Position numbers and translations under genes: made by a program. A stretch of 64,000 nt of DNA from Streptomyces sp. NBRC 110611 (GTDB lineage: Bacteria > Actinomycetota > Actinomycetes > Streptomycetales > Streptomycetaceae). The stretch lies in the NCBI RefSeq assembly GCF_001590865.1, contig NZ_BBUY01000001.1:778357-842356 (forward strand), given 5' to 3'. The first letter of the stretch is position 1. Each line of letters opens with the position of its first letter. Below are positions 1 through 7,299 of the stretch, piece by piece. The notes beneath the pieces are model-generated. The model made no database searches and was not told the DNA's origin. It saw only the letters and a list, made by a program, of their open reading frames with translations.

Positions 1-34
1 ACGGGGCGTACCCGGCTCGGCGGGTCGCCACCGC

Positions 35-40
35 TACCCT
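35..40 (+). promoter_or_regulatory. -10 box of a leaderless promoter
   Basis: TACCCT followed by exactly 6 nt and then the GTG start at 47. The TANNNT-N6-start arrangement places the transcription start on the first base of the codon. No ribosome-binding site is present. Confidence 0.4.
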
Positions 41-46
41 GCTGGG

Positions 47-517
47 GTGAGCAGTCAGCAGAAGAAGTCCGCCAAGAGCGCCGCCGGCACCGCCGCCGCG
101 GCCGCGCCGGCCGCGCCGAGCGGGCCGCGCCCCGCCCGGCTGAGCGCCGCCGCGGCGGTCACCGGAGCCGAGGGGCTCGCGCTGGCCGCCCTCGGCGCGT
201 ACATGCTGATCATGGGGCTGGTCGGTTCACCGGACAGCCCGCGGCAGGCGGAGACGGGCGGGCTGACCGTGCTGGCGCTCGCGGTGCTGCCGCTGGTGGC
301 CGCGCGCGGGCTGTGGCTGCGCCGCCGCTGGAGCCGGGGCCCCTCGCTGATCACCCAGATCGTGGCCCTGCCGGTGGCCTGGACGCTGGTCAAGGGCGGT
401 GGCGCGCTGATCGCCGCCGGCGCCGGGCTGGCGGTGGCCGCACTCACCGTGCTCGTTCTGCTGGTCAACCCGACAGCCACCGAAGCCCTGGGCATCGGAC
501 CGCGGGAGACACCGTAG
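47..517 (+). CDS. Four-helix integral membrane protein, unknown function
   Basis: The 156-residue product has an Ala/Pro-rich, basic cytoplasmic N-terminus (about residues 1-34) and then four hydrophobic segments at roughly 36-59, 71-90, 101-116 and 119-141. The loop between helices 2 and 3 is Arg-rich (LRRRWSRG), which fits an inside-positive topology. No catalytic motif is visible. The GTG start has no Shine-Dalgarno, but a TACCCT hexamer sits 6 nt upstream, so the mRNA is probably leaderless. It is a typical small conserved Streptomyces membrane protein; function cannot be assigned from sequence. The gene is isolated, with its stop about 30 nt from a convergent gene. Confidence 0.7.
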   Translation: MSSQQKKSAKSAAGTAAAAAPAAPSGPRPARLSAAAAVTGAEGLALAALGAYMLIMGLVGSPDSPRQAETGGLTVLALAVLPLVAARGLWLRRRWSRGPSLITQIVALPVAWTLVKGGGALIAAGAGLAVAALTVLVLLVNPTATEALGIGPRETP

Positions 518-548
518 GATCCTGGCCGCGGCTGAAGCAGATCCGCTC

Positions 549-1205
549 CTAGGGCCGCGGTGTGCTGTCCGAGCGCCACATGGTGAGGCGAGGGTGTCCC
601 GGCAGTTCGGCGCGGCCGGTGGACCACAACAGGGTGAGCCAGGGATCCGCACCGCCCGGAGCCTCGGGAAACAGACGGGCGAGCACCCGCGAGCAGAGAG
701 CGGAGGGCGGGGTCCAGGCAAGCCCGAAGCCTTCCGCCACATCGTGCATGTGCACCAGCGTTTCCTGCACCCCCAACGCCGCGAAGCCTTCGGGGTCCGA
801 CACCCCGGCGGCGTGGTGGGCGCGGACCCGGGGCGGGGTCGTCCGCACCATGGCGACCAGCAGCGCGCCGCACGCCTCCAGCACTTGCACCAGGCCGGCC
901 GGACCCGCGTCACGGTCCGCGTAGGCGAAGACCATGGGTCCGTCCGGCCTCTTCTGACGCAACGCGAAAGGCACATGGGTGTCCAGCGGCGGGCTCTGCG
1001 GCCCCAGCTGCACGGCGTAGTAGAACAGGTCGTTGGCGAGGTGCTCGACGGTCTCCCAGCAGTCCCACTCCAGCGAACCGGCCTTACCGCCCCACCCCTC
1101 CGGGGGCGCGTCCCGAAGGGTGTCCACGGCGAGCCGCACGGCAAGGCCGACGTCGTCCGCGGTGACGGGAGACCGGACTGATCCGGTGTCGGCTGATCGA
1201 GACAT
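549..1205 (-). CDS. DinB / mycothiol-dependent maleylpyruvate isomerase-like protein
   Basis: A 218-aa predicted four-helix-bundle protein. The helix WDCWETVEHLAND carries His55, and a later helix, QETLVHMHDVAEG, carries His152 and His154. This is the spaced histidine pattern of the DinB/MDMPI superfamily, whose members bind a divalent metal and often act in thiol (mycothiol) dependent transfer or isomerisation. The substrate is unknown. I chose the internal ATG at 1205 because the family begins close to it; an upstream in-frame start would add 20 residues of unrelated Pro/Arg-rich sequence. It stands alone between a membrane protein and the sigma-factor operon. Confidence 0.6.
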   Translation of the reverse strand: MSRSADTGSVRSPVTADDVGLAVRLAVDTLRDAPPEGWGGKAGSLEWDCWETVEHLANDLFYYAVQLGPQSPPLDTHVPFALRQKRPDGPMVFAYADRDAGPAGLVQVLEACGALLVAMVRTTPPRVRAHHAAGVSDPEGFAALGVQETLVHMHDVAEGFGLAWTPPSALCSRVLARLFPEAPGGADPWLTLLWSTGRAELPGHPRLTMWRSDSTPRP

Positions 1206-1261
1206 GACAGCACCGTAGCGCGGGAGAAAAGGGCGCCCCCTTCCCACCGGCCAGGGGCGGG

Positions 1262-2248
1262 TCACTCCTCCACGAGGAGTTTGTCGCGGAGCTGGGCGAG
1301 GGTGCGGGCCAGCAGGCGGGAGACATGCATCTGGGAGATGCCGACCTCCTGGGCGATCTGCGACTGGGTCATATTGCCGAAGAAGCGGAGCAGCAGGATC
1401 TTCTTCTCGCGCGGCGGGAGGTCCTCCAGCAGCGGTTTGAGGGATTCGCGGTACTCCACGCCTTCCAGCGCCTCGTCCTCGGCGCCGAGGGTGTCCGCGA
1501 CCGCCGGGGACTCGTCGTCCGTGTCGGGGACGTCCAGGGAGAGCGTGCTGTACGCATTGGCGGACTCCAGACCCTCCAGGACCTCCTCCTCGGAGATCGA
1601 CAGATGCTCGGCCAGCTCGTGGACCGTGGGCGCCCGGCCGTGCCGCTGGGAGAGCTCCGCGGTCGCCGTCGTCAGCGACAGCCGCAGCTCCTGGAGGCGG
1701 CGCGGTACGCGGACCGCCCAGCCCTTGTCGCGGAAGTGCCGCTTGATCTCGCCGACGACGGTGGGGGTGGCGTACGTGGAGAACTCCACGCCGCGCTCCG
1801 GATCGAAGCGGTCCACCGACTTGATCAGGCCGATCGTGGCGACCTGGGTCAGATCGTCCAGCGGCTCGCCGCGGTTACGGAAGCGGCGGGCCAGATGTTC
1901 GACGAGCGGGAGGTGCATACGGACGAGGGTGTTGCGCAGCTCGGCCCGTTCCGGGGAGCCCTCGGGCAGCTTGCGCAGCTCGTGGAACATCGCCCGGGCG
2001 CCGCCGCGGTCCGGTGGCTCCTGGGAATGCTGTTGATCCCGCAGCGTCTTGTCGGCGGCCGGCGCGTCGTGCTGCTGCGCCTGCCGGCCCTGCTGCTCGC
2101 TCTGGTCCATGTGGTCCGCCCGCTCTGCCTGCTCCGCCGCGTCCAAATGGCCGCCGTGGTCGTCCACGCCCACCGGATGCCGCCGGGCGTGCTGCTCGGG
2201 GATGGTCGCACTGGACGCCATCCGCCCGCCGCGTTCGAGATCTTTCAC
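1262..2248 (-). CDS. sigH: SigB/SigF-family RNA polymerase sigma factor, SigH-like
   Basis: A 328-aa alternative sigma factor directing RNA polymerase to stress and developmental promoters. Residues 1-85 are a Gln/His-rich, probably disordered extension. Region 2 covers about 110-184, with the DDLTQVATIGLIKSVDRFD core and the VRVPRR end. Region 3 is about 185-250. Region 4 ends the protein with an HTH at 295-317 (QIAQEVGISQMHVS). The GTG start is preceded by AGGGGG at good spacing; ATG 2221 is a possible secondary start. It lies 16 nt downstream of an anti-sigma gene, the order found for S. coelicolor prsH/ushX-sigH, where alternative N-termini are known. The sigH name rests on that order, the upstream BldD-like box and remembered synteny, so it could be another SigB-type paralogue. 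Confidence 0.85.
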   Translation of the reverse strand: MKDLERGGRMASSATIPEQHARRHPVGVDDHGGHLDAAEQAERADHMDQSEQQGRQAQQHDAPAADKTLRDQQHSQEPPDRGGARAMFHELRKLPEGSPERAELRNTLVRMHLPLVEHLARRFRNRGEPLDDLTQVATIGLIKSVDRFDPERGVEFSTYATPTVVGEIKRHFRDKGWAVRVPRRLQELRLSLTTATAELSQRHGRAPTVHELAEHLSISEEEVLEGLESANAYSTLSLDVPDTDDESPAVADTLGAEDEALEGVEYRESLKPLLEDLPPREKKILLLRFFGNMTQSQIAQEVGISQMHVSRLLARTLAQLRDKLLVEE

Positions 2249-2264
2249 GGGGCCCCCTGTTCGG

Positions 2265-2678
2265 TCATGACGGTCCGGGACCGGCGCCGCGCTCCTTGTA
2301 CAGACTGATGGTGACCGTCCGGTCCTCGGCGACAGTGGAATCGACCTTGCCGGCCAGTGCGGAGAGCACCGTCCAGGCGAAGGTGTCCCGCTCCGGGGCC
2401 CGGCCGTCGGTCGTCGGGGCGGACACGGTCACCTGCAGTGCGTCGTCGATGAGGCGGAAGACGCAGCTCAGCACACTGCCGGAGACGGCCTGTTGCAGCA
2501 GGATCGCGCAGGCCTCGTCGACCGCGATGCGCAGATCCTCGATCTCATCGAGGGTGAAGTCCAAGCGGGCTGCGAGCCCGGCCGTGGCCGTACGCAGCAC
2601 AGACAGGTAGGCACCCGCAGCGGGCAGACGGACTTCCACGAAGTCCTGAGTCCCGGGCTCGCCTGCGATCTGGGACAC
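2265..2678 (-). CDS. prsH: Anti-sigma factor, RsbW-like kinase fold
   Basis: A 137-aa GHKL-type (RsbW/SpoIIAB-like) regulator expected to bind and hold the downstream sigma factor. The N-box helix DLRIAVDEACAILL lies at about residues 48-62 and keeps the Glu (E55), but the usual Asn is absent, so ATP/Mg binding may be atypical. The C-terminal beta-strands contain DRTVTISLYKER. I chose GTG 2678 because GGAGG stands 5 nt before it; earlier in-frame starts overlap that ribosome-binding site. It shares an operon with the sigma gene (16-nt gap). The symbol follows the S. coelicolor name for the SigH antagonist, also called ushX or rshA, and is inferred from context. Confidence 0.75.
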   Translation of the reverse strand: MSQIAGEPGTQDFVEVRLPAAGAYLSVLRTATAGLAARLDFTLDEIEDLRIAVDEACAILLQQAVSGSVLSCVFRLIDDALQVTVSAPTTDGRAPERDTFAWTVLSALAGKVDSTVAEDRTVTISLYKERGAGPGPS

Positions 2679-3322
2679 CCTCACCTCCAAGGTGGCACAA
2701 GCTGGTTGAGCTGTAATTGCGCGATATTCGCGTTATTGGGGATATTTCACGCCGGTCCTTTCTCCTGTCGGGTTGAAAGGAGAACGATTCGGCGCTGCAC
2801 ATGGTTCGGCTGTGACGCTATCGCGATCCGTGGGCCGGTGTCGCCCGGAAGGAGCACGACCCTCCTCCGGGGGAGGCGCCGTCCTCCGGTCGCCGGACGC
2901 CACCGCTGTCACTCATTGTAAAACTATGGGTACGTACAGTGGCTAGGGGGTGTGCGCTGCCAATTCGAGGCTGATTACGCTCTGTTGACGCGCCAGGCGC
3001 CCGCGAGGTTGTGCAGCGCACTTCCAGTGAGCCGGAAGACCGCCCGTTCGTCCATGGGCCGTGCACCGCTCGATCGGTAAAAACCGATGGACGGTTCATT
3101 TCATTCCGGGACTGACCACGCGAAACCCTCGTGGCCGCGGCCCATGTGGATCTTCGTGGGGGTGGTGTGTGGTGCCTTGTCCCGGCCGCCGCCGTACATC
3201 CCGGGGTGCGGCCGCGGGCCTCCGGACGGAATACCCTGCGTGCCCATCTCTCCCACCACGTTCCGGTCGTCACACCACGCGCCTGAAGGAGCCCGGAGGA
3301 TCCTGCGGGGGCCCGCGTGGGG
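2679..3322. promoter_or_regulatory. Regulatory region of the anti-sigma/sigma operon
   Basis: About 640 nt without a credible gene; the open frames here are shadows. It holds a hairpin-forming inverted repeat (TTCTCC 2760-2765 with GGAGAA 2779-2784), a short dyad CGCGA-TAT-TCGCG (2720-2732), and a BldD-like box with an overlapping -10 further upstream. Such a long leader fits multi-promoter control of a stress sigma operon. The dyads have no assigned function. Confidence 0.45.
2909..2921 (-). promoter_or_regulatory. BldD-like box over a -10 element
   Basis: The minus-strand sequence TTACAATGAGTGA matches the BldD consensus TNACNC(A/T)GNGTNA at all constrained positions but one. Within it, TACAAT (2915-2920) is a good -10 hexamer reading toward the anti-sigma/sigma operon. 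BldD is known to repress a developmental sigH promoter in S. coelicolor, so both position and sequence fit. No binding was tested. Confidence 0.5.
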
Positions 3323-4234
3323 TCAGGGGGCGCCGGTGACGACCGCGGCGACCGTGCTGCCGCGCGGGAACGCGCCCTCCTCGGCCAGGCTGGTGAGTCC
3401 GTAGAGCAGCTTGGCGACGTAGCTCCGCTCCAGGGGGAGGCGGTGGCGCTGCTCGAAGGCGTCCGCGAAGGCATCGAGCTCGGGGGTGCGGCGGGCGTAT
3501 CCGCCGCAGTGGAAGCGGTCGTCCAGGCGCCAGCTGCCGCGCGGGCCGCCGAACGCCGCCTGCTGCAGCCGCTCGACCGCCTCCTGGAGGAAGTGCGGAC
3601 GGCCTCCCTTGAGGACCGGAATGCCGATCGCGTGTCCGTCCTCTCCCAGGCCGGCAGCGAGGCCCGCCAGGGTGCCGCCGGTGCCGCAGGCCACCGCGAC
3701 CGTGCCGGCGACCCCGCGGAGCTCCTCGCCCAGCGCCACGCAGCCCCGGGCGGCCAGCGCATTGCTGCCGCCCTCCGGTATCAGCCGGAACGCGCCGAAC
3801 CGGTCGTGCAGTGCGGCGAGCACCTCCGGGTCGTCCTTGCGGCGGTACCGGCCCCGGTCGATGAAGTGCAGCCGCATACCGTCGGCGGCACAGCGGGCCA
3901 GGGAGGGGTTGAGCGGTGCGTCGGCCAGCTCGTCGCCACGGACCACGCCGATGGTGGCGAAGCCGAGGAGGCGGCCGGCCGCCGCCGTGGCCCGCAGGTG
4001 GTTGGAGTACGCCCCGCCGAAGGTCAGCAGCGCGTGGTCACCCGCGGCGGCCGCGGCCCGCAGGTTCGGCTCGAGCTTGCGCCACTTGTTGCCCGGAAGA
4101 TCCGGGTGGATCAGATCGTCCCGCTTGAGCAGCAGCCGTACGCCGCGCCGCGCGAAGGCCTCGTCGTCGATCTCCTGGAGGGGAGAGGGCAGCTGCGGGC
4201 GCAGCGCGGCGGCGAGGTCGACGGGGGCGGTCAT
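3323..4234 (-). CDS. PLP-dependent ACC deaminase / D-cysteine desulfhydrase family protein
   Basis: A 303-aa fold-type II PLP enzyme. Lys50 in LPGNKWRKL is the expected Schiff-base lysine, and GGAYSNHLRA (about 73-82) supplies the family's Ser77/Asn78/His79 substrate pocket. A glycine loop (CGTGGTLAGL) would hold the cofactor phosphate. The family opens 1-aminocyclopropane-1-carboxylate or eliminates H2S from D-cysteine; most actinobacterial members are thought to act as D-cysteine desulfhydrases or on unknown D-amino acids. The start ATG has GGAGGG almost touching it, so spacing is tight. It is monocistronic and transcribed toward the sigma operon. Confidence 0.8.
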   Translation of the reverse strand: MTAPVDLAAALRPQLPSPLQEIDDEAFARRGVRLLLKRDDLIHPDLPGNKWRKLEPNLRAAAAAGDHALLTFGGAYSNHLRATAAAGRLLGFATIGVVRGDELADAPLNPSLARCAADGMRLHFIDRGRYRRKDDPEVLAALHDRFGAFRLIPEGGSNALAARGCVALGEELRGVAGTVAVACGTGGTLAGLAAGLGEDGHAIGIPVLKGGRPHFLQEAVERLQQAAFGGPRGSWRLDDRFHCGGYARRTPELDAFADAFEQRHRLPLERSYVAKLLYGLTSLAEEGAFPRGSTVAAVVTGAP

Positions 4235-4363
4235 CCCTCCATTGTGCGGGTGTGCGGGCCGACGAACGCCGGGCCGGGCCGCAGTCGGTGCGACCCGGCG
4301 CAGCCGGAGTGAGGGCCGCAGCCAGGACGACCGGACGCAGTCGGGATGACCGCGTCCGTCCCG

Positions 4364-4597
4364 TCATCCGCGCAGGAAGCCGTCCCCATGGGTGGAGATA
4401 TGGGCCTCCAGGGTGCTCAGCGCCTGCTGTGTCGCCTCTCCCGAGCCGCTGCCCCGCTTCTCGGCGTAGTACGCCGCGCCCAGCTTTCTCAGCAGGTCGT
4501 TGCCGGCGCGCATCGCCTGCACCTCTTCGACCTTCTGCTTGCCCTGCTCCAGCCCGTGACGGGCCTGTTCCTTGGCGCGATCCAGAAACCCGGCCAT
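4364..4597 (-). CDS. Small charged helical protein, unknown
   Basis: A 77-aa protein beginning MAGFLDRAKEQARHGLEQGK. Residues 1-50 are an amphipathic, highly charged helix; the C-terminus contains a short Gly/Ser linker and a second helix. It resembles small coiled-coil Streptomyces proteins of unknown role. The start at 4597 is fixed by GGAGGTG seven nt upstream, much better than the longer upstream frame, which is Pro/Arg junk. It is divergent from the glutaminase gene; the intervening about 190 nt carries both promoters. Confidence 0.65.
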   Translation of the reverse strand: MAGFLDRAKEQARHGLEQGKQKVEEVQAMRAGNDLLRKLGAAYYAEKRGSGSGEATQQALSTLEAHISTHGDGFLRG

Positions 4598-4771
4598 AGA
4601 GCCACCTCCGTGTGGTCCGTGTCGTAAGGGATCAACGGCTCGGGCGGCCGTGGGGTTCCCGTGCCAGGCTGGTGGATCACGAGGAAGTGCGCGACCCGGA
4701 GGGGCCATTCGGTGTACCGGCGTACCGAGCGCCGGCGGGGGGCTCCGATGGGGGCACCGCTCACCTCGGGT

Positions 4772-4777
4772 TAGCGT
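4772..4777 (+). promoter_or_regulatory. -10 box of leaderless glutaminase mRNA
   Basis: TAGCGT lies 7 nt before ATG 4785. No Shine-Dalgarno precedes either this ATG or the in-frame GTG at 4776, so a leaderless transcript beginning at the ATG is the simplest reading. Confidence 0.4.
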
Positions 4778-4784
4778 GTCCGAC

Positions 4785-5720
4785 ATGGACTACCAGGGCG
4801 TTCTCGAGGAGGTGGCGGCCTACGCCAGGCCGTTCGTACGGCACGGAAAGGTCGCCGACTACATACCCGCGCTGGAGCGGGTGTCGGCGGACCGTTTCGG
4901 GATCGCGATCGCCGACATACACGGTGCGGTGTACGGCGTGGGCGACTGGGAGGTGCCGTTCTCCGTCCAGTCCATCTCCAAGACGTTCTCCCTGGCGCTG
5001 GTGATGGCGCAGAGCCACAGCAGTCACGGGAGCCAGGGTGACCACGACATCTGGAAGCGGGTCGGCCGGGAGCCGTCCGGTACGCCGTTCAACTCGCTGG
5101 TCCAGCTGGAGGCGGAGAACGGCATTCCGCGCAATCCGTTCATCAACGCCGGCGCTCTGGTGGTCACCGACCAGCTGCAGACCCTGACCGGTGACGCGAG
5201 CACGTCGATGCTGCACTTCCTGCGCGAGGAGAGCGGCAATCCGGACGTCGCCTTCGATCAGGCGGTGGCCGACTCCGAGGCCGCGCACGGCGACCGCAAT
5301 GCCGCACTGGCGCACTTCATGGCGTCCTTCGGCAACCTGGAGAACCCCGTCTCCAGCGTCATCGAGCACTATTTCTGGCAGTGCTCGATCGAGATGAGCT
5401 GCCGCGATCTGGCCGTCGCGGGCGGCTTCCTGGCCCGCCACGGGCTGCGCGCCGACGGCAGCCGGCTGCTGGAGGCGCGCGAGGCCAAGCGGATCAACGC
5501 GGTGATGCTGACCTGCGGGACGTATGACGCGGCCGGGGAGTTCGCCTACCGGGTGGGGCTGCCCGCGAAGAGCGGCGTCGGCGGCGGCATCATCGCCGTC
5601 ATCCCCGGCCGCTGCACGCTGTGCGTATGGAGCCCCGGCCTCGACGCCCGCGGCAACTCCGTCGCGGGGGCGGCGGCCCTGGACCACTTCACGACGCTGA
5701 CGGGTTGGTCGGTGTTCTGA
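4785..5720 (+). CDS. glsA: Glutaminase
   Basis: A 311-aa serine-dependent beta-lactamase-fold glutaminase converting glutamine to glutamate and ammonia in the cytoplasm. Ser63 and Lys66 in SVQSISKTF form the catalytic S-x-x-K. ENGIPRNPFINAGAL (substrate pocket), YFWQCSIEM, and GVGGGIIAVIPG near the C-terminus are family signatures. Length is normal for the bacterial enzyme. I prefer the ATG at 4785, with a leaderless promoter, over GTG 4776, which would add three residues. The gene is monocistronic and followed by a small zinc-ribbon-like gene. Confidence 0.92.
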   Translation: MDYQGVLEEVAAYARPFVRHGKVADYIPALERVSADRFGIAIADIHGAVYGVGDWEVPFSVQSISKTFSLALVMAQSHSSHGSQGDHDIWKRVGREPSGTPFNSLVQLEAENGIPRNPFINAGALVVTDQLQTLTGDASTSMLHFLREESGNPDVAFDQAVADSEAAHGDRNAALAHFMASFGNLENPVSSVIEHYFWQCSIEMSCRDLAVAGGFLARHGLRADGSRLLEAREAKRINAVMLTCGTYDAAGEFAYRVGLPAKSGVGGGIIAVIPGRCTLCVWSPGLDARGNSVAGAAALDHFTTLTGWSVF

Positions 5721-5820
5721 CGCGCCGGGGTTTTGGGGGTCGGGGGTTGCCCCGGTCGCGGGGCTGGCGTTGTGGCCGTCGATCCGCTGGCGCATCGTTG
5801 GCGTGAGGAGGTGCACCGCC

Positions 5821-6054
5821 ATGGAGCACGAGATTCGCGCCGAGTACGAGGAAGGTGTCCTGCCGCACGAGGACACCCCGGTCAAGCTCTGGCACATGAC
5901 GCGGGTCGGGACCACCACGGCCATGTGCGGGCGGGACCTCGCCCCGGCCGCCGCCACCCTGCCGGCCGACGCCTGGGGCGATGCCGGCGCCAAGCCGTTC
6001 TGCCGCCTCTGTGGCGTGCTGTACATGGGTGAGCATCCGGCCGATCCGGCGTAG
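5821..6054 (+). CDS. Small CxxC protein, unknown
   Basis: A 77-aa acidic protein beginning MEHEIRAEYEEG. A lone Cys in AMCGRDL and a pair in CRLCGVLYMGE could form a zinc-ribbon-like site; His residues earlier (LPHED, KLWHMT) are alternative ligands. The start is set by GAGGAGG in good position before ATG 5821; the longer frame is not supported. No family name is recognised. Small proteins of this layout are common in Streptomyces and often annotated hypothetical. Confidence 0.65.
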   Translation: MEHEIRAEYEEGVLPHEDTPVKLWHMTRVGTTTAMCGRDLAPAAATLPADAWGDAGAKPFCRLCGVLYMGEHPADPA

Positions 6055-6136
6055 TGCAGCGGACGGCATCCTGACGCCCGGATGCCCGCACGTACAGGAT
6101 GCTGTCCCGCAGCCCTGCCCCCCAGCCGCTAGCGCC

Positions 6137-7099
6137 TCACGGGCAGCGGATGACCTGGCCCGCGTACGAGAGGTTGCCGCCGAAGGCGAACAGCAGGACC
6201 GGGTCACCCGGGGCGATTTCACGGCGTTCGACCAGTTTGGACAGGGCCAGCGGCACGGATGCCGCGGAGGTGTTCCCGGAGTCGACGACGTCCCTGGCGA
6301 TCACCGCGTTGACCGCGCCGAGCCGCTCCGCGAACGGCTCGATGATCCGCAGATTGGCCTGGTGGAGCACCACACCGGCGAGGTCCTCGGGCCGGATCCC
6401 GGAGCGTGCGCAGACCTCCCGGGCGATGCCCGGCAGCCGGGTCGTCGCCCAGCGGTAGACGGTCTGGCCCTCCTGGGCGAAGCGGGCGGGCTCGCCCTGG
6501 ATCCGTACCGCTTCGCCCATCTCCGGAACCGATCCCCACAGGACCGGTCCGATCCCCGGTCGGTCCGGCCGCTCCGGCCCGTTCTCGTCGCAGGCGGTGA
6601 CCACCGCGGCTCCGGCCCCGTCGCCGACCAGCACACAGGTCGTACGGTCCGTCCAGTCCACGACGTCGGTGAACTTCTCCGCCCCGATGACCAGCGCATG
6701 GGTCGCGGCGCCGGCCCGTATGGCGTGGTCGGCGGTGGCCAGGGCGTGGGTGAAGCCGGCGCAGACCACGTTGAGGTCCATGGTGGCAGGGGCGGCCATC
6801 CCGAGGCGGGCGGCGACCCGGGCCGCGGTGTTGGGGCTGCGGTCGGTGGCCGTGCAGGTGGCGACCAGGACCAGGTCGATGTCCTGGGGGGCGAGGCCGG
6901 CCGCGGCCAGGGCCTTGGCCGCGGCGGCGGCCGCCATCGCGTCGACGGTCTCGTCGGGCGCCGCGACATGGCGGGTGCGGATACCGACCCGGCTGCGGAT
7001 CCAGGCGTCGTCGGTCTCGACGATGCCGGCGAGATCGTCGTTGGTGAGCACGCCGGAGGGCTGGTAATGGCCGAGAGCCAGGACGCGTGACCCGGTCAT
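6137..7099 (-). CDS. 3-oxoacyl-ACP synthase III (FabH-like)
   Basis: A 320-aa thiolase-fold condensing enzyme. The KAS III catalytic triad is complete: Cys113 in VVCAGFTHA, His246 in VVLHQANL, and Asn276 in DSGNTSAAS, at the canonical spacing. The C-terminus FAFGGNLSYAG replaces the usual GGGLTW-like end, so acyl specificity may differ from primary FabH. It would condense an acyl-CoA starter with malonyl-ACP. There is no adjacent fab operon, so this is probably a second, specialised copy. ATG 7099 was chosen because the longer frame starts in Pro/Arg-rich non-homologous sequence; GGGGA lies upstream. Confidence 0.85.
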   Translation of the reverse strand: MTGSRVLALGHYQPSGVLTNDDLAGIVETDDAWIRSRVGIRTRHVAAPDETVDAMAAAAAAKALAAAGLAPQDIDLVLVATCTATDRSPNTAARVAARLGMAAPATMDLNVVCAGFTHALATADHAIRAGAATHALVIGAEKFTDVVDWTDRTTCVLVGDGAGAAVVTACDENGPERPDRPGIGPVLWGSVPEMGEAVRIQGEPARFAQEGQTVYRWATTRLPGIAREVCARSGIRPEDLAGVVLHQANLRIIEPFAERLGAVNAVIARDVVDSGNTSAASVPLALSKLVERREIAPGDPVLLFAFGGNLSYAGQVIRCP

Positions 7100-7145
7100 G
7101 AGTTCAGTTCCCCTGTACGTGGACGGTGGCTGCTGCCTCACCAGT

Positions 7146-7175
7146 CTCACCCGCCGGTCCGGGCCGGCGGGTGAG
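7146..7175 (-). terminator. Hairpin downstream of copper ATPase gene
   Basis: CTCACCCGCCGG and its perfect 12-nt complement enclose a 6-nt loop between copA (ending 7300) and the FabH-like gene (starting 7099), both minus strand. There is no T-tract, as usual for Streptomyces terminators. Between this hairpin and copA is a 24-bp imperfect direct repeat (7215-7259). Confidence 0.5.
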
Positions 7176-7299
7176 CGATCCGCCAACGTTCCGGCGCCAG
7201 ATCTGGAGACAGGTGCCAGAACCGGAGGTCCCGGTGGTGCCGGAACCAGAGGTCCCGGTCCCGGCCCCGGCGGTGCGGCTCGGCCCCGTACGGCTGGGC

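Noticed and set aside
2918..2935. SigB-type GGGTAC promoter on the plus strand
   Set aside because: There is no GTTT-like -35 at the right distance and no gene downstream on that strand.
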